From positions 1,622,001 through 1,686,000 of the forward strand of contig NZ_JABWRF020000001.1 in the NCBI RefSeq assembly GCF_014268805.2: a stretch of DNA of 64,000 nt, read 5' to 3'. Position 1 is the stretch's first letter, and the number at the start of each line of letters is the position of its first letter. The position numbers were made by a program, and so were the translations under genes. Source of the DNA: Pseudomonas farsensis. Its GTDB lineage: Bacteria > Pseudomonadota > Gammaproteobacteria > Pseudomonadales > Pseudomonadaceae. Below are positions 24,993-35,757 of this stretch, piece by piece. A model generated the notes under the pieces. That model had not been told where the DNA came from. It worked only from the letters and a program-made list of their open reading frames with translations, and did no database searches.

Positions 24993-25164
24993 CGGGTTCT
25001 GTCCTTGAAAGCCCTTGGATATGTAGGGATTTTGCCGGCTTTTAAGGCATTTTGCTATCACGGGCAGTTACCTATTTTAATGCCGCTCTCAGAGTGTTGT
25101 TTTAGAGCCTTCCAAAACATCAGCTAGCCAGGAAGATCATGACAGCCTGGTACTTACCTCGCCG

Positions 25165-25525
25165 GCCTCATCGCGGGGCAAGCCCGCTCCCACGGTGCCC
25201 AGTTCTCTGCGCGACAGCGCAGCCCACTCGCTCTTGATCTTGCTTCTGAGCGCGCGATAGCCCGGGCGACGCAAAGTGCGACTTCAGGAGGCCGAACGCA
25301 GGGCTTGCGCAGGGAGGTGATGGCCATGGATGGCCATCAAGCGCCGATCGGGCCAGGGACGGCGCCGTCGGCGCGTCCTCCCGGAGCAAGCCCGGAGTGA
25401 GGGTACCCCGGAGCGAAGCGTAGGGGCCGGATGATGGGAGCGAGGATTTTTTGGTGACTTTTTGATCCTTCAAAAAGTTACCCGCCGTAAGGGCGGAACG
25501 GTGACTAAGCGTCGCCCAAGCAAAT
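25165..25525. repeat. REP arm plus long multi-copy Pseudomonas intergenic repeat
   Basis: A REP arm (CATCGCGGGGCAAGCCCGCT, from 25168) is followed by about 320 bases that I recognise as an intergenic repeat found in many copies in Pseudomonas genomes. Marks are GCCCGGGCGACGCAAAGTGC, GGATGATGGGAGCGAGGATT, a TTTTTGGTGACTTTTTG run, and AAAAAGTTACCCGCCGTAAG. A minus-strand frame through it (25168-25473) is not credible as a gene. Function is unknown; the conserved stem-like arms suggest an RNA or a mobile non-coding element. Confidence 0.65.
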
Positions 25526-25579
25526 GAATGCGGATAAACCCATCAATACCACCGCTAAAACCTCACAGTTCTCAGCAAG

Positions 25580-25735
25580 CCTGCACCGGCCTCATCGCAG
25601 GCTGTCGCCAGCTCACACAGAGCTCGCCCATCCCCAAATCGATGCCGTCTACGCGGGCAGCGCTTTCGCGGCACAAGGCCGCTCATACACAATCAAAAGC
25701 GACTTGCCCGAAACCATAGAGTCTCCCACAGGGAC
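25580..25735. repeat. REP fragments with segment shared with 18.4 kb
   Basis: Contains GGCCTCATCGCAGGCTGTCG (from 25591), a CTTTCGCGGCACAAGGCCGC arm, and then about 45 bases at 25687-25733 (ACAATCAAAAGCGACTTGCC and onward) almost identical to 18391-18433. The gap 24993-25857 has no supported gene. Confidence 0.8.
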
Positions 25736-25815
25736 CGGGCCCAGCCGCAGTATTGAGGTCTGGCCCTAATTGCTGTGTGGCTAAAGCTTGCGATAGCAAA
25801 TGCCCACAAAAACAA

Positions 25816-25836
25816 AAGGGGCCCTCACGGCCCCTT
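25816..25836 (-). terminator. Rho-independent terminator of the MFS gene
   Basis: On the minus strand AAGGGGCC-gtgag-GGCCCCTT is followed by TTGTTTTTGTG, a strong GC stem with a T-rich tail. It starts 22 bases after the stop of the transporter gene. Confidence 0.85.
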
Positions 25837-25857
25837 CAGTTGATTCAACTTCAACCC

Positions 25858-27231
<1,374 letters not shown>

Positions 27232-27523
27232 GTTGTCTCCGTTGTTCTTGTCAGGTTCCGGGTATCAGCGGGCGCGTCGGCTGTGCGGCGCGGCTGGGCC
27301 CGGGCTGTGGGGAGAAGACGAACGAGGCGAGGCGAAGCGCAGGGCGAGGGAGGTGTGCATAGGTCGGTACCCGTTTTTATTGAACTTATTATGTGGTGAA
27401 ACTGGGCCTTGCGTCACAGGCCCTGCCCAGTACCTGCGTGGCAGCAAATTGGGCGAGGGGCCTGCAACTGGTGATCATGGTTGTTCACGGGGATGAGTGA
27501 ATCAATTCGTTGAAACCGGTTTT

Positions 27524-27538
27524 GTGCGGTTATCGAAC
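27524..27538 (-). promoter_or_regulatory. PcaR-like operator between the transporter gene and quiC
   Basis: The minus strand reads GTTCGATAACCGCAC, one mismatch from GTTCGATAATCGCAC, which I recall as the PcaR (IclR family) binding sequence of P. putida pca promoters. It sits 136 bases upstream of quiC and 293 bases upstream of the transporter gene. A related half-site (GTTTCGTACAAAGTGCA) follows at 27550-27566. The rest of the 443-base gap shows no gene. Confidence 0.6.
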
Positions 27539-27674
27539 AAAAACTAACTGTTTCGTACAAAGTGCATTGCGAGGGTGACTTTACCTGCGAATAATCGATC
27601 TTGCCAGGTGACAAGGCCCGGTCCGCGCGCACGTGTGCGGCGCCGTGCGACTCCCAATAACAAGGAACTCCCCC

Positions 27675-29582
27675 ATGCAGCGTTCGATTGCCACCGTGTC
27701 CCTCAGCGGCACCCTGCCAGAGAAGCTCGAAGCCATCGCCGCCGCAGGCTTTGACGGCGTCGAGATTTTCGAAAATGACCTGCTGTACTACGCCGGCAGC
27801 CCCCGCGAAATCCGCCAGATGTGCGCCGACCTTGGCATCGCCATCACTTTGTTCCAGCCGTTTCGTGACTTCGAGGGTTGCCGGCGCGACCGCCTGCAGA
27901 AAAACCTCGACCGCGCCGAACGCAAGTTCGACCTGATGCAGGAGCTGGGCACGGACCTCGTGCTGGTGTGCAGCAACGTGCAGCCCGATGCCCTTGGCGA
28001 TGAACAGCTGTTGGTGGATGACCTGCGTCTGCTGGGCGAACATGCCGGCAAGCGCGGCCTGCGGATTGGCTACGAAGCGCTCGCCTGGGGCCGCCACGTC
28101 AATACCTACCAGCAGGTGTGGAACCTGGTGCGCCAGGCGGACCACCCCGCGCTGGGGGTGATTCTGGACAGCTTCCACACCTTGTCGCTCAAGGGCGACC
28201 CGGCGGCCATTCGCGACATCCCCGGCGACAAGATCTTCTTTGTGCAGATGGCCGATGCGCCGATCCTGGCCATGGACGTACTGGAGTGGAGCCGGCATTT
28301 CCGTTGCTTCCCTGGCCAGGGCGAAATGGACCTGGCGGGCTTTTTGGCGCCGATTCTGCAAACCGGCTACCGTGGGCCGCTGTCGCTGGAAATCTTCAAT
28401 GATGGTTTCCGTGCCGCGCCCCCTCGGCAAAATGCCGCCGACGGCTTGCGCTCGTTGCTGTACCTGGAAGAAAAGACCCGTTTGCAACTGCAACGCGAAG
28501 CCCATCAGGTCGAGGCGGGCGTGCTGTTCGCCCCGGCTGCGGCCAGCAGTTACGACGGCGTCGAGTTTCTGGAGTTTGCCGTCGATGAGGCGGTGGGTGC
28601 GCGGTTGGGGTCATGGCTCAAGCGCCTGGGCTTTGCCGAGGCCGGCGGGCACCGCAGCAAGGCCGTGAGCTTGCTGCGCCAGGGTGATATCAATATCGTG
28701 CTCAATGCAGAACCCTATTCGTTTGCCCACAACTTCTTCGAAGCCCATGGCCCGTCGCTGTGCGCCACCGCGTTGCGGGTCAAGGACGGCAACGCCGCGC
28801 TGCAACGCGCGACTGCCTACCGGGGGCAGCCGTTCCGGGGCCTAGTTGGCCCTAACGAGCGTGAGATCCCAGCAGTGCGTGCCCCGGATGGCAGCCTGTT
28901 GTACTTGGTGCAGCCTGACGGCAGTGGCCCGACCATCTACGACACCGACTTCCGCCTGGACACCGCAGCCCCTGCAAGCGGCGGGTTGCAGCGTATCGAC
29001 CATATGGCGCTGGCGCTGCCTGCTGAAGCGCTGGACAGTTGGGTGCTGTTCTACAAGAGCCTGTTTGACTTCACCGCCGACGATGAAGTGGTGCTGCCTG
29101 ACCCGTACGGGCTGGTAAAGAGCCGAGCCCTGCGCAGCCACTGCGGCACGTTGCGGGTGCCGCTGAACATTTCGGAGAACCGCAATACCGCCATCGCCCA
29201 CGCGCTGAACAGCTACCGGGGCTCGGGCGTACACCATATCGCCTTCGATTGTGCTGATATCTTCCGCGAAGTGGCACGGGCCAAAGAGGCCGGGGTGCCG
29301 TTGCTGGAGATCCCTCTGAATTACTACGATGACCTGGCCGCACGCTTTGATTTCGATGACGAGTTTCTCAGCGAACTGGCGTACTACAACGTGCTGTATG
29401 ACCGTGACGCCCAAGGCGGCGAACTGTTCCACGTCTATACCGAGCCGTTCGAGGGGCGGTTCTTCTTCGAGATCTTGCAACGTAAAGGCGGGTATGCAGG
29501 TTATGGGGCGGCCAACGTAGCGGTGCGCTTGGCCGCCATGGCCAAGGCACGCAGTGGGGCTGCGCGCTCGACCAAGCTCTGA
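27675..29582 (+). CDS. quiC: 3-Dehydroshikimate dehydratase fused to HPPD-like domain (QuiC)
   Basis: With the ATG at 27675 (MQRSIATVSLSGTLPEKLEA) the protein has 635 residues. Residues 1 to about 280 form an AP-endonuclease-like TIM barrel (FDGVEIFENDLLYYAG, GYEALAWGRHVNTYQ, VILDSFHTLSL and SLEIFNDGF, which supply the metal-binding Glu, His and Asp). This converts 3-dehydroshikimate to protocatechuate and feeds the beta-ketoadipate pathway. Residues from about 295 to 610 form a two-module VOC domain like 4-hydroxyphenylpyruvate dioxygenase (RIDHMALALPAEALDSWVLF, GVHHIAFDCADIF, EPFEGRFFFEILQRKGGYAG). The fusion is known from P. putida QuiC1. The role of the second half is not clear. Confidence 0.92.
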   Translation: MQRSIATVSLSGTLPEKLEAIAAAGFDGVEIFENDLLYYAGSPREIRQMCADLGIAITLFQPFRDFEGCRRDRLQKNLDRAERKFDLMQELGTDLVLVCSNVQPDALGDEQLLVDDLRLLGEHAGKRGLRIGYEALAWGRHVNTYQQVWNLVRQADHPALGVILDSFHTLSLKGDPAAIRDIPGDKIFFVQMADAPILAMDVLEWSRHFRCFPGQGEMDLAGFLAPILQTGYRGPLSLEIFNDGFRAAPPRQNAADGLRSLLYLEEKTRLQLQREAHQVEAGVLFAPAAASSYDGVEFLEFAVDEAVGARLGSWLKRLGFAEAGGHRSKAVSLLRQGDINIVLNAEPYSFAHNFFEAHGPSLCATALRVKDGNAALQRATAYRGQPFRGLVGPNEREIPAVRAPDGSLLYLVQPDGSGPTIYDTDFRLDTAAPASGGLQRIDHMALALPAEALDSWVLFYKSLFDFTADDEVVLPDPYGLVKSRALRSHCGTLRVPLNISENRNTAIAHALNSYRGSGVHHIAFDCADIFREVARAKEAGVPLLEIPLNYYDDLAARFDFDDEFLSELAYYNVLYDRDAQGGELFHVYTEPFEGRFFFEILQRKGGYAGYGAANVAVRLAAMAKARSGAARSTKL

Positions 29583-29591
29583 CAGGCCCTT

Positions 29592-30806
29592 TCAGCCCTG
29601 GGGCGAGCGGCGCAACATCGCCCCGGTGAAGTTGAACAGCCGCAGGTCATCCAGGTGCCCGAGGCTGTGCTCGACCCGCCCGATCAGCGCCGCGCGCTGG
29701 CGAACCGGGTCGAAGCCCCTGCGCAGTAGCGGCGTGCAGGCATCCTGCGCCCGCTGCCACAGGCCTTGATCGGCATACAACTGTGCAGCGGCCTTGGCCA
29801 GCCCTTCGGCGGTGCCTTCGATGCTGCCAGGCCATGCTTGCTGGCCGCCAAAACCCTGCGCCCCAAGTGGGGTGGTCACGCTCGGCGTCGCGCAGCGCAA
29901 CGCCTCAAGTAATTGCCTGTCAACTCCGGCGCCAAAGCGTAGCGGCGCCAGGCACACCTTTGCCTGGCTCATCACGTCGGTTGCATCGGCCAGCGGGCCC
30001 AGCACATGCAAGCCATCATCGGGATGATGCAGCGCCAGTGCCTTGGCGGATGGATTGGCGCCATATAGATGAAGCTGCGCCTGCGGCAACTGCCTGCGCA
30101 GCATCGGCCACAGGTTGTGGCGGATCCACAACAGGGCATCAAAGTGCGCAGGGTCGGCGAAGTCGCCCACGCTGACGAAATTCGCCCGCTCGGCATACGG
30201 GCGAGGGTTGGAAGGCGCTTCAACCACCGGTGGGCAGTGGTGCAGCAGATATTCCGGTACGCCAAAGCCGTTGATCAGCAGGTCGATCTCGACCTCGCTG
30301 CCGACCAGTGCAAGGTCGCAGCGCCAGACCGCCGCCAGCTCGCGCTGGGTGGTCGCAGAGGGCGCCATATGCCGGTACAGCTCGGGCCCTGGGGTTGCGA
30401 ACAGGGTGCGGAAATCATTCGGGTCCAAGCCTTCGACCAGGCGCGTGCGCAGCAACTGCTGGCGCGCCTGGCACAGGCTTTCAAGGCCGCTGGTCAGCAG
30501 CATGCACAGTGCGTTGGGGTATTGTTGGCGCACCTGCTGGCCGAAGCGCTCTTCGCCTGAGAAGCGGTCGAACAGTACCGCATCAGCAGCCGGTAAGCGG
30601 GCCCAAGCGCTGTCATCCATGCAGTCTTCCGTGTTGATGCCCAGCTCTGCGAGGCCCACGTGGTGTGCTGCAGGCTCGGCAGGGCAGGTAAAGCTTACGT
30701 ACCAGCCTTGAGCGATAAAGCCTTTGAGGATGTCGAGCAAGTGCCCGCTTGCACTGCAAGCCTGCAGCTCGGGCCAACGATGGCCGATGGCCAGAAGATG
30801 GGGCAT
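29592..30806 (-). CDS. Glycosyltransferase-like protein (GT-B fold)
   Basis: The 404-residue protein shows the C-terminal half of GT4-type transferases: FVSVGDFADPAHFDALLWIR, QLHLYGANPS, LHVLGPLADATDVMSQAKVC and LAPLRFGAGVDRQLLEALRC, which includes the usual donor-binding loop. The N-terminal half (HLLDILKGFIAQGWYVSFTC) is a Rossmann-like acceptor domain. No signal peptide or membrane helix is seen. It probably transfers a sugar to a surface glycan or protein, but no glycan cluster is adjacent, so the substrate is unknown. It converges with quiC, 9 bases from its stop. Confidence 0.75.
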   Translation of the reverse strand: MPHLLAIGHRWPELQACSASGHLLDILKGFIAQGWYVSFTCPAEPAAHHVGLAELGINTEDCMDDSAWARLPAADAVLFDRFSGEERFGQQVRQQYPNALCMLLTSGLESLCQARQQLLRTRLVEGLDPNDFRTLFATPGPELYRHMAPSATTQRELAAVWRCDLALVGSEVEIDLLINGFGVPEYLLHHCPPVVEAPSNPRPYAERANFVSVGDFADPAHFDALLWIRHNLWPMLRRQLPQAQLHLYGANPSAKALALHHPDDGLHVLGPLADATDVMSQAKVCLAPLRFGAGVDRQLLEALRCATPSVTTPLGAQGFGGQQAWPGSIEGTAEGLAKAAAQLYADQGLWQRAQDACTPLLRRGFDPVRQRAALIGRVEHSLGHLDDLRLFNFTGAMLRRSPQG

Positions 30807-30810
30807 GTAG

Positions 30811-30834
30811 AAGGGCCTCGCGCGAAAAGGCCCT
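30811..30834 (-). terminator. Hairpin between response regulator and glycosyltransferase genes
   Basis: AAGGGCCT-cgcgcgaa-AAGGCCCTT forms a stable stem. On the minus strand it follows the response-regulator gene by about 23 bases; the tail there (CTAC) is poor in T, so terminator strength is uncertain. Confidence 0.55.
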
Positions 30835-30857
30835 TATTTAAGCATGAGTTTGCGGCG

Positions 30858-31208
30858 TCAGGCCGCGGCGAGAATACCGACCACCTTGTCGCGCAGCTGA
30901 TCGATGGTGAAAGGTTTGCCGATGACGTGCATACCATCGGCAGCATTGACGTTCTCGGCATAGCCGCTGGCAAACAGTACAGGTAGCGACGGCCGCAGCT
31001 GGCGTGCCCGCGCGGCCAGCTCGTGGCCGGACATGTCGGGCAACCCGATGTCTGTCATCAGCAGGGCCAGTGGCTGGTCCGGGTCCTGCAGAATAGTCAG
31101 CGCCGCGCCCGCATTTTCAGCCTCAAGCACCGTGTAGTCCAGCTCTTCAAGCACTTCGACAATCAGCATGCGAACGATGTCGTCATCCTCGACTACCAGT
31201 AGAAGCAT
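30858..31208 (-). CDS. Single-domain response regulator (REC only)
   Basis: Start ATG at 31208 gives 116 residues (MLLLVVEDDDIVRMLIVEVL). Acidic residues at 8-10, phospho-acceptor Asp53 (LLMTDIGLPDMSG), Ser/Ala in LFASGYAEN and Lys in VIGKPFT complete a REC domain. There is no output domain, so it acts by protein contact, as CheY-like or phosphorelay proteins do. It is divergent from the large hybrid kinase gene at 31464 and may belong to the same signalling block. Confidence 0.88.
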   Translation of the reverse strand: MLLLVVEDDDIVRMLIVEVLEELDYTVLEAENAGAALTILQDPDQPLALLMTDIGLPDMSGHELAARARQLRPSLPVLFASGYAENVNAADGMHVIGKPFTIDQLRDKVVGILAAA

Positions 31209-31463
31209 GTTTGGGTCCTGTATCAATGAATGGTCTCTACTCTGTGCACACCGCGCGGGCATAAGTTCCCAAGCTTACCGGGCCATGCAAATAGATGGAA
31301 CGATTGCCTCACACCACATTCAAATACTGGCTAAATGCCCTGTCAGCACCGGCAAAGCTGGTTAAACTCGCTGTATTCACCGGCCGGTGTGGCGTGGGGC
31401 AATTCATACAAGAAGTAACCGCCAACACTGTTCAACGGACTTTTTCGCTCGGGCGTCAATCAG

Positions 31464-34400
31464 ATGATTCAAGCAGCCTCGATGGATCAACGCAGCTTTC
31501 GCAAGCTGCTCAGCCGCAACGTCGGCCTGCCCCTGGGAGTGGGGCTTCTGGGGGCCGTGGCGTTTGTCGCGGTCATCAACTACCTGCTGTCGGCCATGCA
31601 ATGGGTCGAGCATACCGATCGAGTGATCGGCAATGCCAACGAGACGGTCAAGCTGTCGATCGATATGGAAACCGGCATGCGTGGCTTCCTGATTACCGGC
31701 GACGAGCGCTTTCTCGACCCCTACGAGGTGGCCAAACCGCGTATTTTCAGCAGCCTCGACAGTTTGCGCGGTCTGGTTATCGATAACCCGCAGCAGGTCG
31801 ACCGTATCGACCGCCTGGTGGCGTTGCAGCGCGCCTGGAACGAATTTGGCAGCGAGATGATCGCCCAGCGCCGCACCAACGGCGATTATCAGGCGTCCAT
31901 CGGCAATGGCCGCGGCAAGCGCATTACCGATGAAATCCGCAAGGAGTTCGACGGCCTGATCGATACCGAGCAACAGCTGCGCATGTCGCGCAACCAGACG
32001 GTAAACAACGTCACCGTCACCGCCATGACCGGTTTCGTGCTGTTTATCGTTACGCTGAGTGCTTTGCTGGCTTACCTGGGCCGGCGCGACTTGCTGGCGC
32101 TGTCCGACAGCTATGTGGCGAACATGCAGGCCCAGCAGCGCGCAGCCGAGCGCCTGGAGCACCAGGCCTGGCTGCGCGCCGGGCAAACCCAGCTTGCCGA
32201 GCAGGTATTGGGCCAGCAGACCCTGCCGTTGCTGGGCGAAAGCGTGCTGCGGTTCTTTGCAAGCTACCTGGGCAGTGTGGTCGGTGCGCTGTATGTGCGG
32301 GACGACCACGGCAAACTGGTGCGGGTGGCCAGTTACGGCCTGGACCCCGAACAGCAGACGCGCAACCAGCAAGTGGGTGAACACGCAGGCCTGTTGGGCC
32401 AGGCAGCAACGCAGGGGCGCCTGCTGCGCCTGGAGAACCTGCCAGAAGATTACTACCGCCTGAGCACGGGCCTGGGGTCGGGCCTGCCACGCAGCGGCTT
32501 GCTGATGCCGGTGCAGGAAAACGGCCGCATCAACGGTGTGTTGGAGCTTGGCCTGTTGCGCCCGCTGCACGAGCGCGATGGCGAGCTGCTTGAGCGGGTT
32601 TCCGACAACATTGGCCTGTCGATAGAAAGCGCGCGCTACCGCCAGCGCCTGCAAGAAGTGCTCGCCGAAACCCAGCAGCTCAACGAAGAGCTGCAAGTGC
32701 AGCAGGAAGAGCTCAAAACTGCCAACGAAGAGCTTGAGGAACAGTCGCGGGTGCTCAAGGAATCTCAAGCCTACCTGGAAACCCAGCAGGCCGAGCTTGA
32801 GCAGACCAACGAGCAACTGGCCGAGCGCACCGAGGCGCTGGACCGCAAGAACAGCGAGCTGAACAGCGCCCAGGTCGAGCTGCAGGCCCGCGCCGACGAC
32901 CTGCAACGCTCCAGCAAGTACAAGTCTGAATTCCTTGCCAACATGTCCCACGAGCTGCGCACGCCGCTGAACAGTTCGCTGATTCTGGCCAAGCTGCTGG
33001 CCGAGAACGGCGAGGGCAACCTGAGCCAGGAGCAGATCAAGTTCGCCGAGTCGATCTACTCGGCCGGCAACGACCTGCTCAACCTGATCAACGATATTCT
33101 CGACATCGCCAAAGTCGAAGCCGGCAAGCTTGAGGTACGCCCCGAAACCACGCCGCTGCAGCGCCTGGTCGAAGGCCTGCAGAGCATGTTCCTGCCGCTG
33201 GCCCGCGACAAAGGCCTGAACTTTGCCGTGCAGCTGGAACAGCCGCTGCCGGCTACCTTGTTCACCGACCGCCAGCGCCTGGAGCAGATCCTCAAGAACC
33301 TGCTGTCCAACGCCATCAAGTTCACCGAGCGTGGCCAGGTCAGCCTGCATATCAGCCACCAGGTGGGCCACGGCTTGGTGTTTGCCGTGCGCGACACCGG
33401 CATTGGCATCGCAGCCGACCAGCATGAAGCCGTGTTCGGCGCTTTCCACCAAGTCGATGGCACCAGCAACCGCCGTTATGGCGGTACCGGCCTTGGCTTG
33501 TCGATCTCCCGAGACCTGGCGCACTTGCTGGGCGGGCAGATCAACGTCGACAGCAGCCCCGGCCAAGGCAGTGTGTTCAGCCTGGTATTGCCAGAACGCT
33601 ACGAAGCAGGCGATGAAGCCAACGAGGTGCTGAGCCTGCGCCCAGCAGTGGACACGCTGCCGCCGGCGCCGCAGGTCACCCAGCCTGCGCGCACCGAGCG
33701 AGTGGCCCCAGCCTTTGCCGATGACCGGGAACTGGCGCCTTTCAGCAACCGCTGCATCCTGGTAATCGAGGACGAGCCGAATTTTGCCCGCATCCTCTAC
33801 GACCTGGCCCACGAACTGGGCTACAGCTGCCTGGTGGCGCACGCCGCCGACGACGGTTTCGAGCTGGCCGCACAATACCTGCCGGATGCGATCCTGCTGG
33901 ATATGCGCCTGCCGGACCACTCCGGCCTGACCGTGCTGCAACGTCTGAAAGAGCAGGCCGGCACCCGGCACATTCCGGTGCATATCATCTCGGTCGAGGA
34001 CCGCGTCGAGGCCGCCATGCACATGGGCGCGGTCGGCTATGCGGTCAAGCCCACCAGCCGCGAAGAGCTCAAGGAAGTGTTCGCGCGTCTGGAAGCCAAG
34101 CTTACCCAGAAGCTCAAGCGTATCCTGCTGGTCGAGGACGATGACCTGCAGCGCGAAAGCATCGCCCGCCTGATTGGCGACGATGACATCGAGATCACCG
34201 CCGTGGGTATGGCCCAGGACGCGCTGGACCTGCTGCGCGAGAACATTTACGACTGCATGATCATCGACCTCAAGCTGCCGGACATGCTCGGCAACGAGCT
34301 GCTCAAGCGCATGACGGCCGAAGACATCCGCAGTTTCCCGCCGGTGATCGTCTATACCGGGCGCAACCTGACCCGTGAAGAAGAAACCGACCTGCTGAAA

Positions 34401-34931
34401 TACTCGCGGTCGATCATCATCAAGGGCGCACGCTCGCCGGAGCGGCTGCTCGATGAAGTGACGTTGTTCCTGCACAAGGTCGAGGCGCAGTTGTCCAACG
34501 AACGCCAGCGCATGCTCAAGACCGCGCGCAGCCGTGACAAGGTGTTTGAAGGGCGCAAGATTCTGCTGGTGGACGACGATGTACGCAACATCTTCGCCCT
34601 GACCAGCGCGCTGGAGCACAAAGGCGCCATCGTCGAAATCGGCCGTAACGGCCGCGAGGCCATTGAAGTGCTGGAGGCCAATGATGATATCGACCTGGTG
34701 CTGATGGATGTGATGATGCCGGAAATGGACGGCTACGAGGCCACCCGGCTTATCCGCCAGCAACCGCGCTGGCGCAAGCTGCCGATCATCGCGGTAACCG
34801 CCAAGGCGATGAAAGACGACCAGCAACGCTGCCTGCAGGCTGGCGCCAATGATTACCTGGCCAAACCGATCGACCTGGACCGCTTGTTCTCGTTGATCCG
34901 CGTGTGGCTGCCGCAATTGGAGCGAATTTGA
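31464..34931 (+). CDS. Hybrid sensor kinase: CHASE3-GAF-HisKA-HATPase-REC-REC-REC
   Basis: The 1155-residue protein has two transmembrane helices (about 20-45 and 187-207) around a periplasmic CHASE3 domain (METGMRGFLITGDERFLDPY). A cytoplasmic GAF domain (about 230-390) and a long coiled coil (about 395-485, VQQEELKTANEELEEQSRVL) follow. The HisKA has His496 (FLANMSHELRTPLNSSLI) and an ATPase domain to about 720. Three REC domains follow with Asp813 (ILLDMRLPDHSG), Asp935 (IIDLKLPDMLG) and Asp1082 (VLMDVMMPEMDG). CHASE3 signals are unknown extracytoplasmic cues. The ATG seven codons in is an alternative start. It heads a compact run with cheR, cheB and two more signalling genes. Confidence 0.92.
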   Translation: MIQAASMDQRSFRKLLSRNVGLPLGVGLLGAVAFVAVINYLLSAMQWVEHTDRVIGNANETVKLSIDMETGMRGFLITGDERFLDPYEVAKPRIFSSLDSLRGLVIDNPQQVDRIDRLVALQRAWNEFGSEMIAQRRTNGDYQASIGNGRGKRITDEIRKEFDGLIDTEQQLRMSRNQTVNNVTVTAMTGFVLFIVTLSALLAYLGRRDLLALSDSYVANMQAQQRAAERLEHQAWLRAGQTQLAEQVLGQQTLPLLGESVLRFFASYLGSVVGALYVRDDHGKLVRVASYGLDPEQQTRNQQVGEHAGLLGQAATQGRLLRLENLPEDYYRLSTGLGSGLPRSGLLMPVQENGRINGVLELGLLRPLHERDGELLERVSDNIGLSIESARYRQRLQEVLAETQQLNEELQVQQEELKTANEELEEQSRVLKESQAYLETQQAELEQTNEQLAERTEALDRKNSELNSAQVELQARADDLQRSSKYKSEFLANMSHELRTPLNSSLILAKLLAENGEGNLSQEQIKFAESIYSAGNDLLNLINDILDIAKVEAGKLEVRPETTPLQRLVEGLQSMFLPLARDKGLNFAVQLEQPLPATLFTDRQRLEQILKNLLSNAIKFTERGQVSLHISHQVGHGLVFAVRDTGIGIAADQHEAVFGAFHQVDGTSNRRYGGTGLGLSISRDLAHLLGGQINVDSSPGQGSVFSLVLPERYEAGDEANEVLSLRPAVDTLPPAPQVTQPARTERVAPAFADDRELAPFSNRCILVIEDEPNFARILYDLAHELGYSCLVAHAADDGFELAAQYLPDAILLDMRLPDHSGLTVLQRLKEQAGTRHIPVHIISVEDRVEAAMHMGAVGYAVKPTSREELKEVFARLEAKLTQKLKRILLVEDDDLQRESIARLIGDDDIEITAVGMAQDALDLLRENIYDCMIIDLKLPDMLGNELLKRMTAEDIRSFPPVIVYTGRNLTREEETDLLKYSRSIIIKGARSPERLLDEVTLFLHKVEAQLSNERQRMLKTARSRDKVFEGRKILLVDDDVRNIFALTSALEHKGAIVEIGRNGREAIEVLEANDDIDLVLMDVMMPEMDGYEATRLIRQQPRWRKLPIIAVTAKAMKDDQQRCLQAGANDYLAKPIDLDRLFSLIRVWLPQLERI

Positions 34932-34935
34932 AATC

Positions 34936-35757
34936 TTGACCAGTGAACGCAATACCGACATTGAAATCCGGCTGTTGATCGAGGCGATCTACCTCAAGTA
35001 CAGCTACGATTTTCGCGATTACTCCGGCGCTTCGATCAAGCGCCGGATCCTTCACGCGCTGCGCCAGTTCGATTGCCGCACAGTGACTGCGTTGCAAGAG
35101 AAGGTGCTGCACGACCCGGGCATGTTCATGGAGCTGCTGCAGTACCTGACGATCCCGGTCAGCGAGATGTTCCGCGACCCCGGGCATTTTCTGGCGCTGC
35201 GCAACGAAGTGGTGCCGCTGCTGCGCACCTGGCCTTCGATCAAGGTGTGGATTGCCGGCTGCAGCACGGGCGAGGAGGTGTACTCGATGGCCATCCTGCT
35301 GCGCGAGGAAGGGCTGCTCGAACGCACCATCATCTATGCCACCGACATCAACCCGCACTCGCTGGAGCGTGCCAAGCAAGGCATCTATTCACTGGAGCGC
35401 ATGGGCGAGTACGAGGAAAACTACCGCAAGGCCGGCGGCCGTCGCGACTTTGCCGAGTACTACACGGCCGCTTATGGCAACGCCATCATGGACAGCACGC
35501 TGCGCGAAAACGTGACCTTCGCCGACCACAGCCTGGCCACCGACAGCGTGTTTTCCGAAACCCAGCTGGTGTCGTGCCGCAATGTGCTGATTTATTTCAA
35601 CAAGGCGTTGCAGGACCGCGCGTTCGGGCTGTTCCATGAATCGCTGTGCCACCGTGGCTTTCTGGTGCTGGGCAGCAAGGAGTCGGTGGATTTCTCGGCC
35701 TATGGCGAGCGCTTCGAGCCGCTGGTCAGGCCTGAACGGATCTACCGCAAGTCATGA
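34936..35757 (+). CDS. CheR-type methyltransferase
   Basis: Starting at TTG 34936 (4 bases after the kinase stop) the protein has 273 residues. The CheR N-terminal helical part (YSYDFRDYSGASIKRRILHA) is followed by the SAM-binding loop VWIAGCSTGEEVYSMAILL, the ATDINPHSLERAKQGIYS stretch and SCRNVLIYFNKALQDRAF. It lacks TPR repeats and the C-terminal pentapeptide-binding features cannot be judged. CheR methylates Glu residues of chemoreceptor-like proteins; with no receptor gene in this run, its target may be unusual. Its end overlaps the cheB-like gene (ATGA). Confidence 0.9.
   Translation: MTSERNTDIEIRLLIEAIYLKYSYDFRDYSGASIKRRILHALRQFDCRTVTALQEKVLHDPGMFMELLQYLTIPVSEMFRDPGHFLALRNEVVPLLRTWPSIKVWIAGCSTGEEVYSMAILLREEGLLERTIIYATDINPHSLERAKQGIYSLERMGEYEENYRKAGGRRDFAEYYTAAYGNAIMDSTLRENVTFADHSLATDSVFSETQLVSCRNVLIYFNKALQDRAFGLFHESLCHRGFLVLGSKESVDFSAYGERFEPLVRPERIYRKS

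Noticed and set aside
25168..25473. Minus-strand frame of 101 codons in the 25.2 kb repeat
   Set aside because: It lies within a multi-copy non-coding repeat; no ribosome-binding site or domain was seen, and such frames are known spurious calls.
31404..34961. Open minus-strand frame of 1185 codons opposite the hybrid kinase gene
   Set aside because: It mirrors the kinase gene in the high-GC antisense frame; the plus strand carries clear HisKA, ATPase and REC motifs and the antisense product has no domain.
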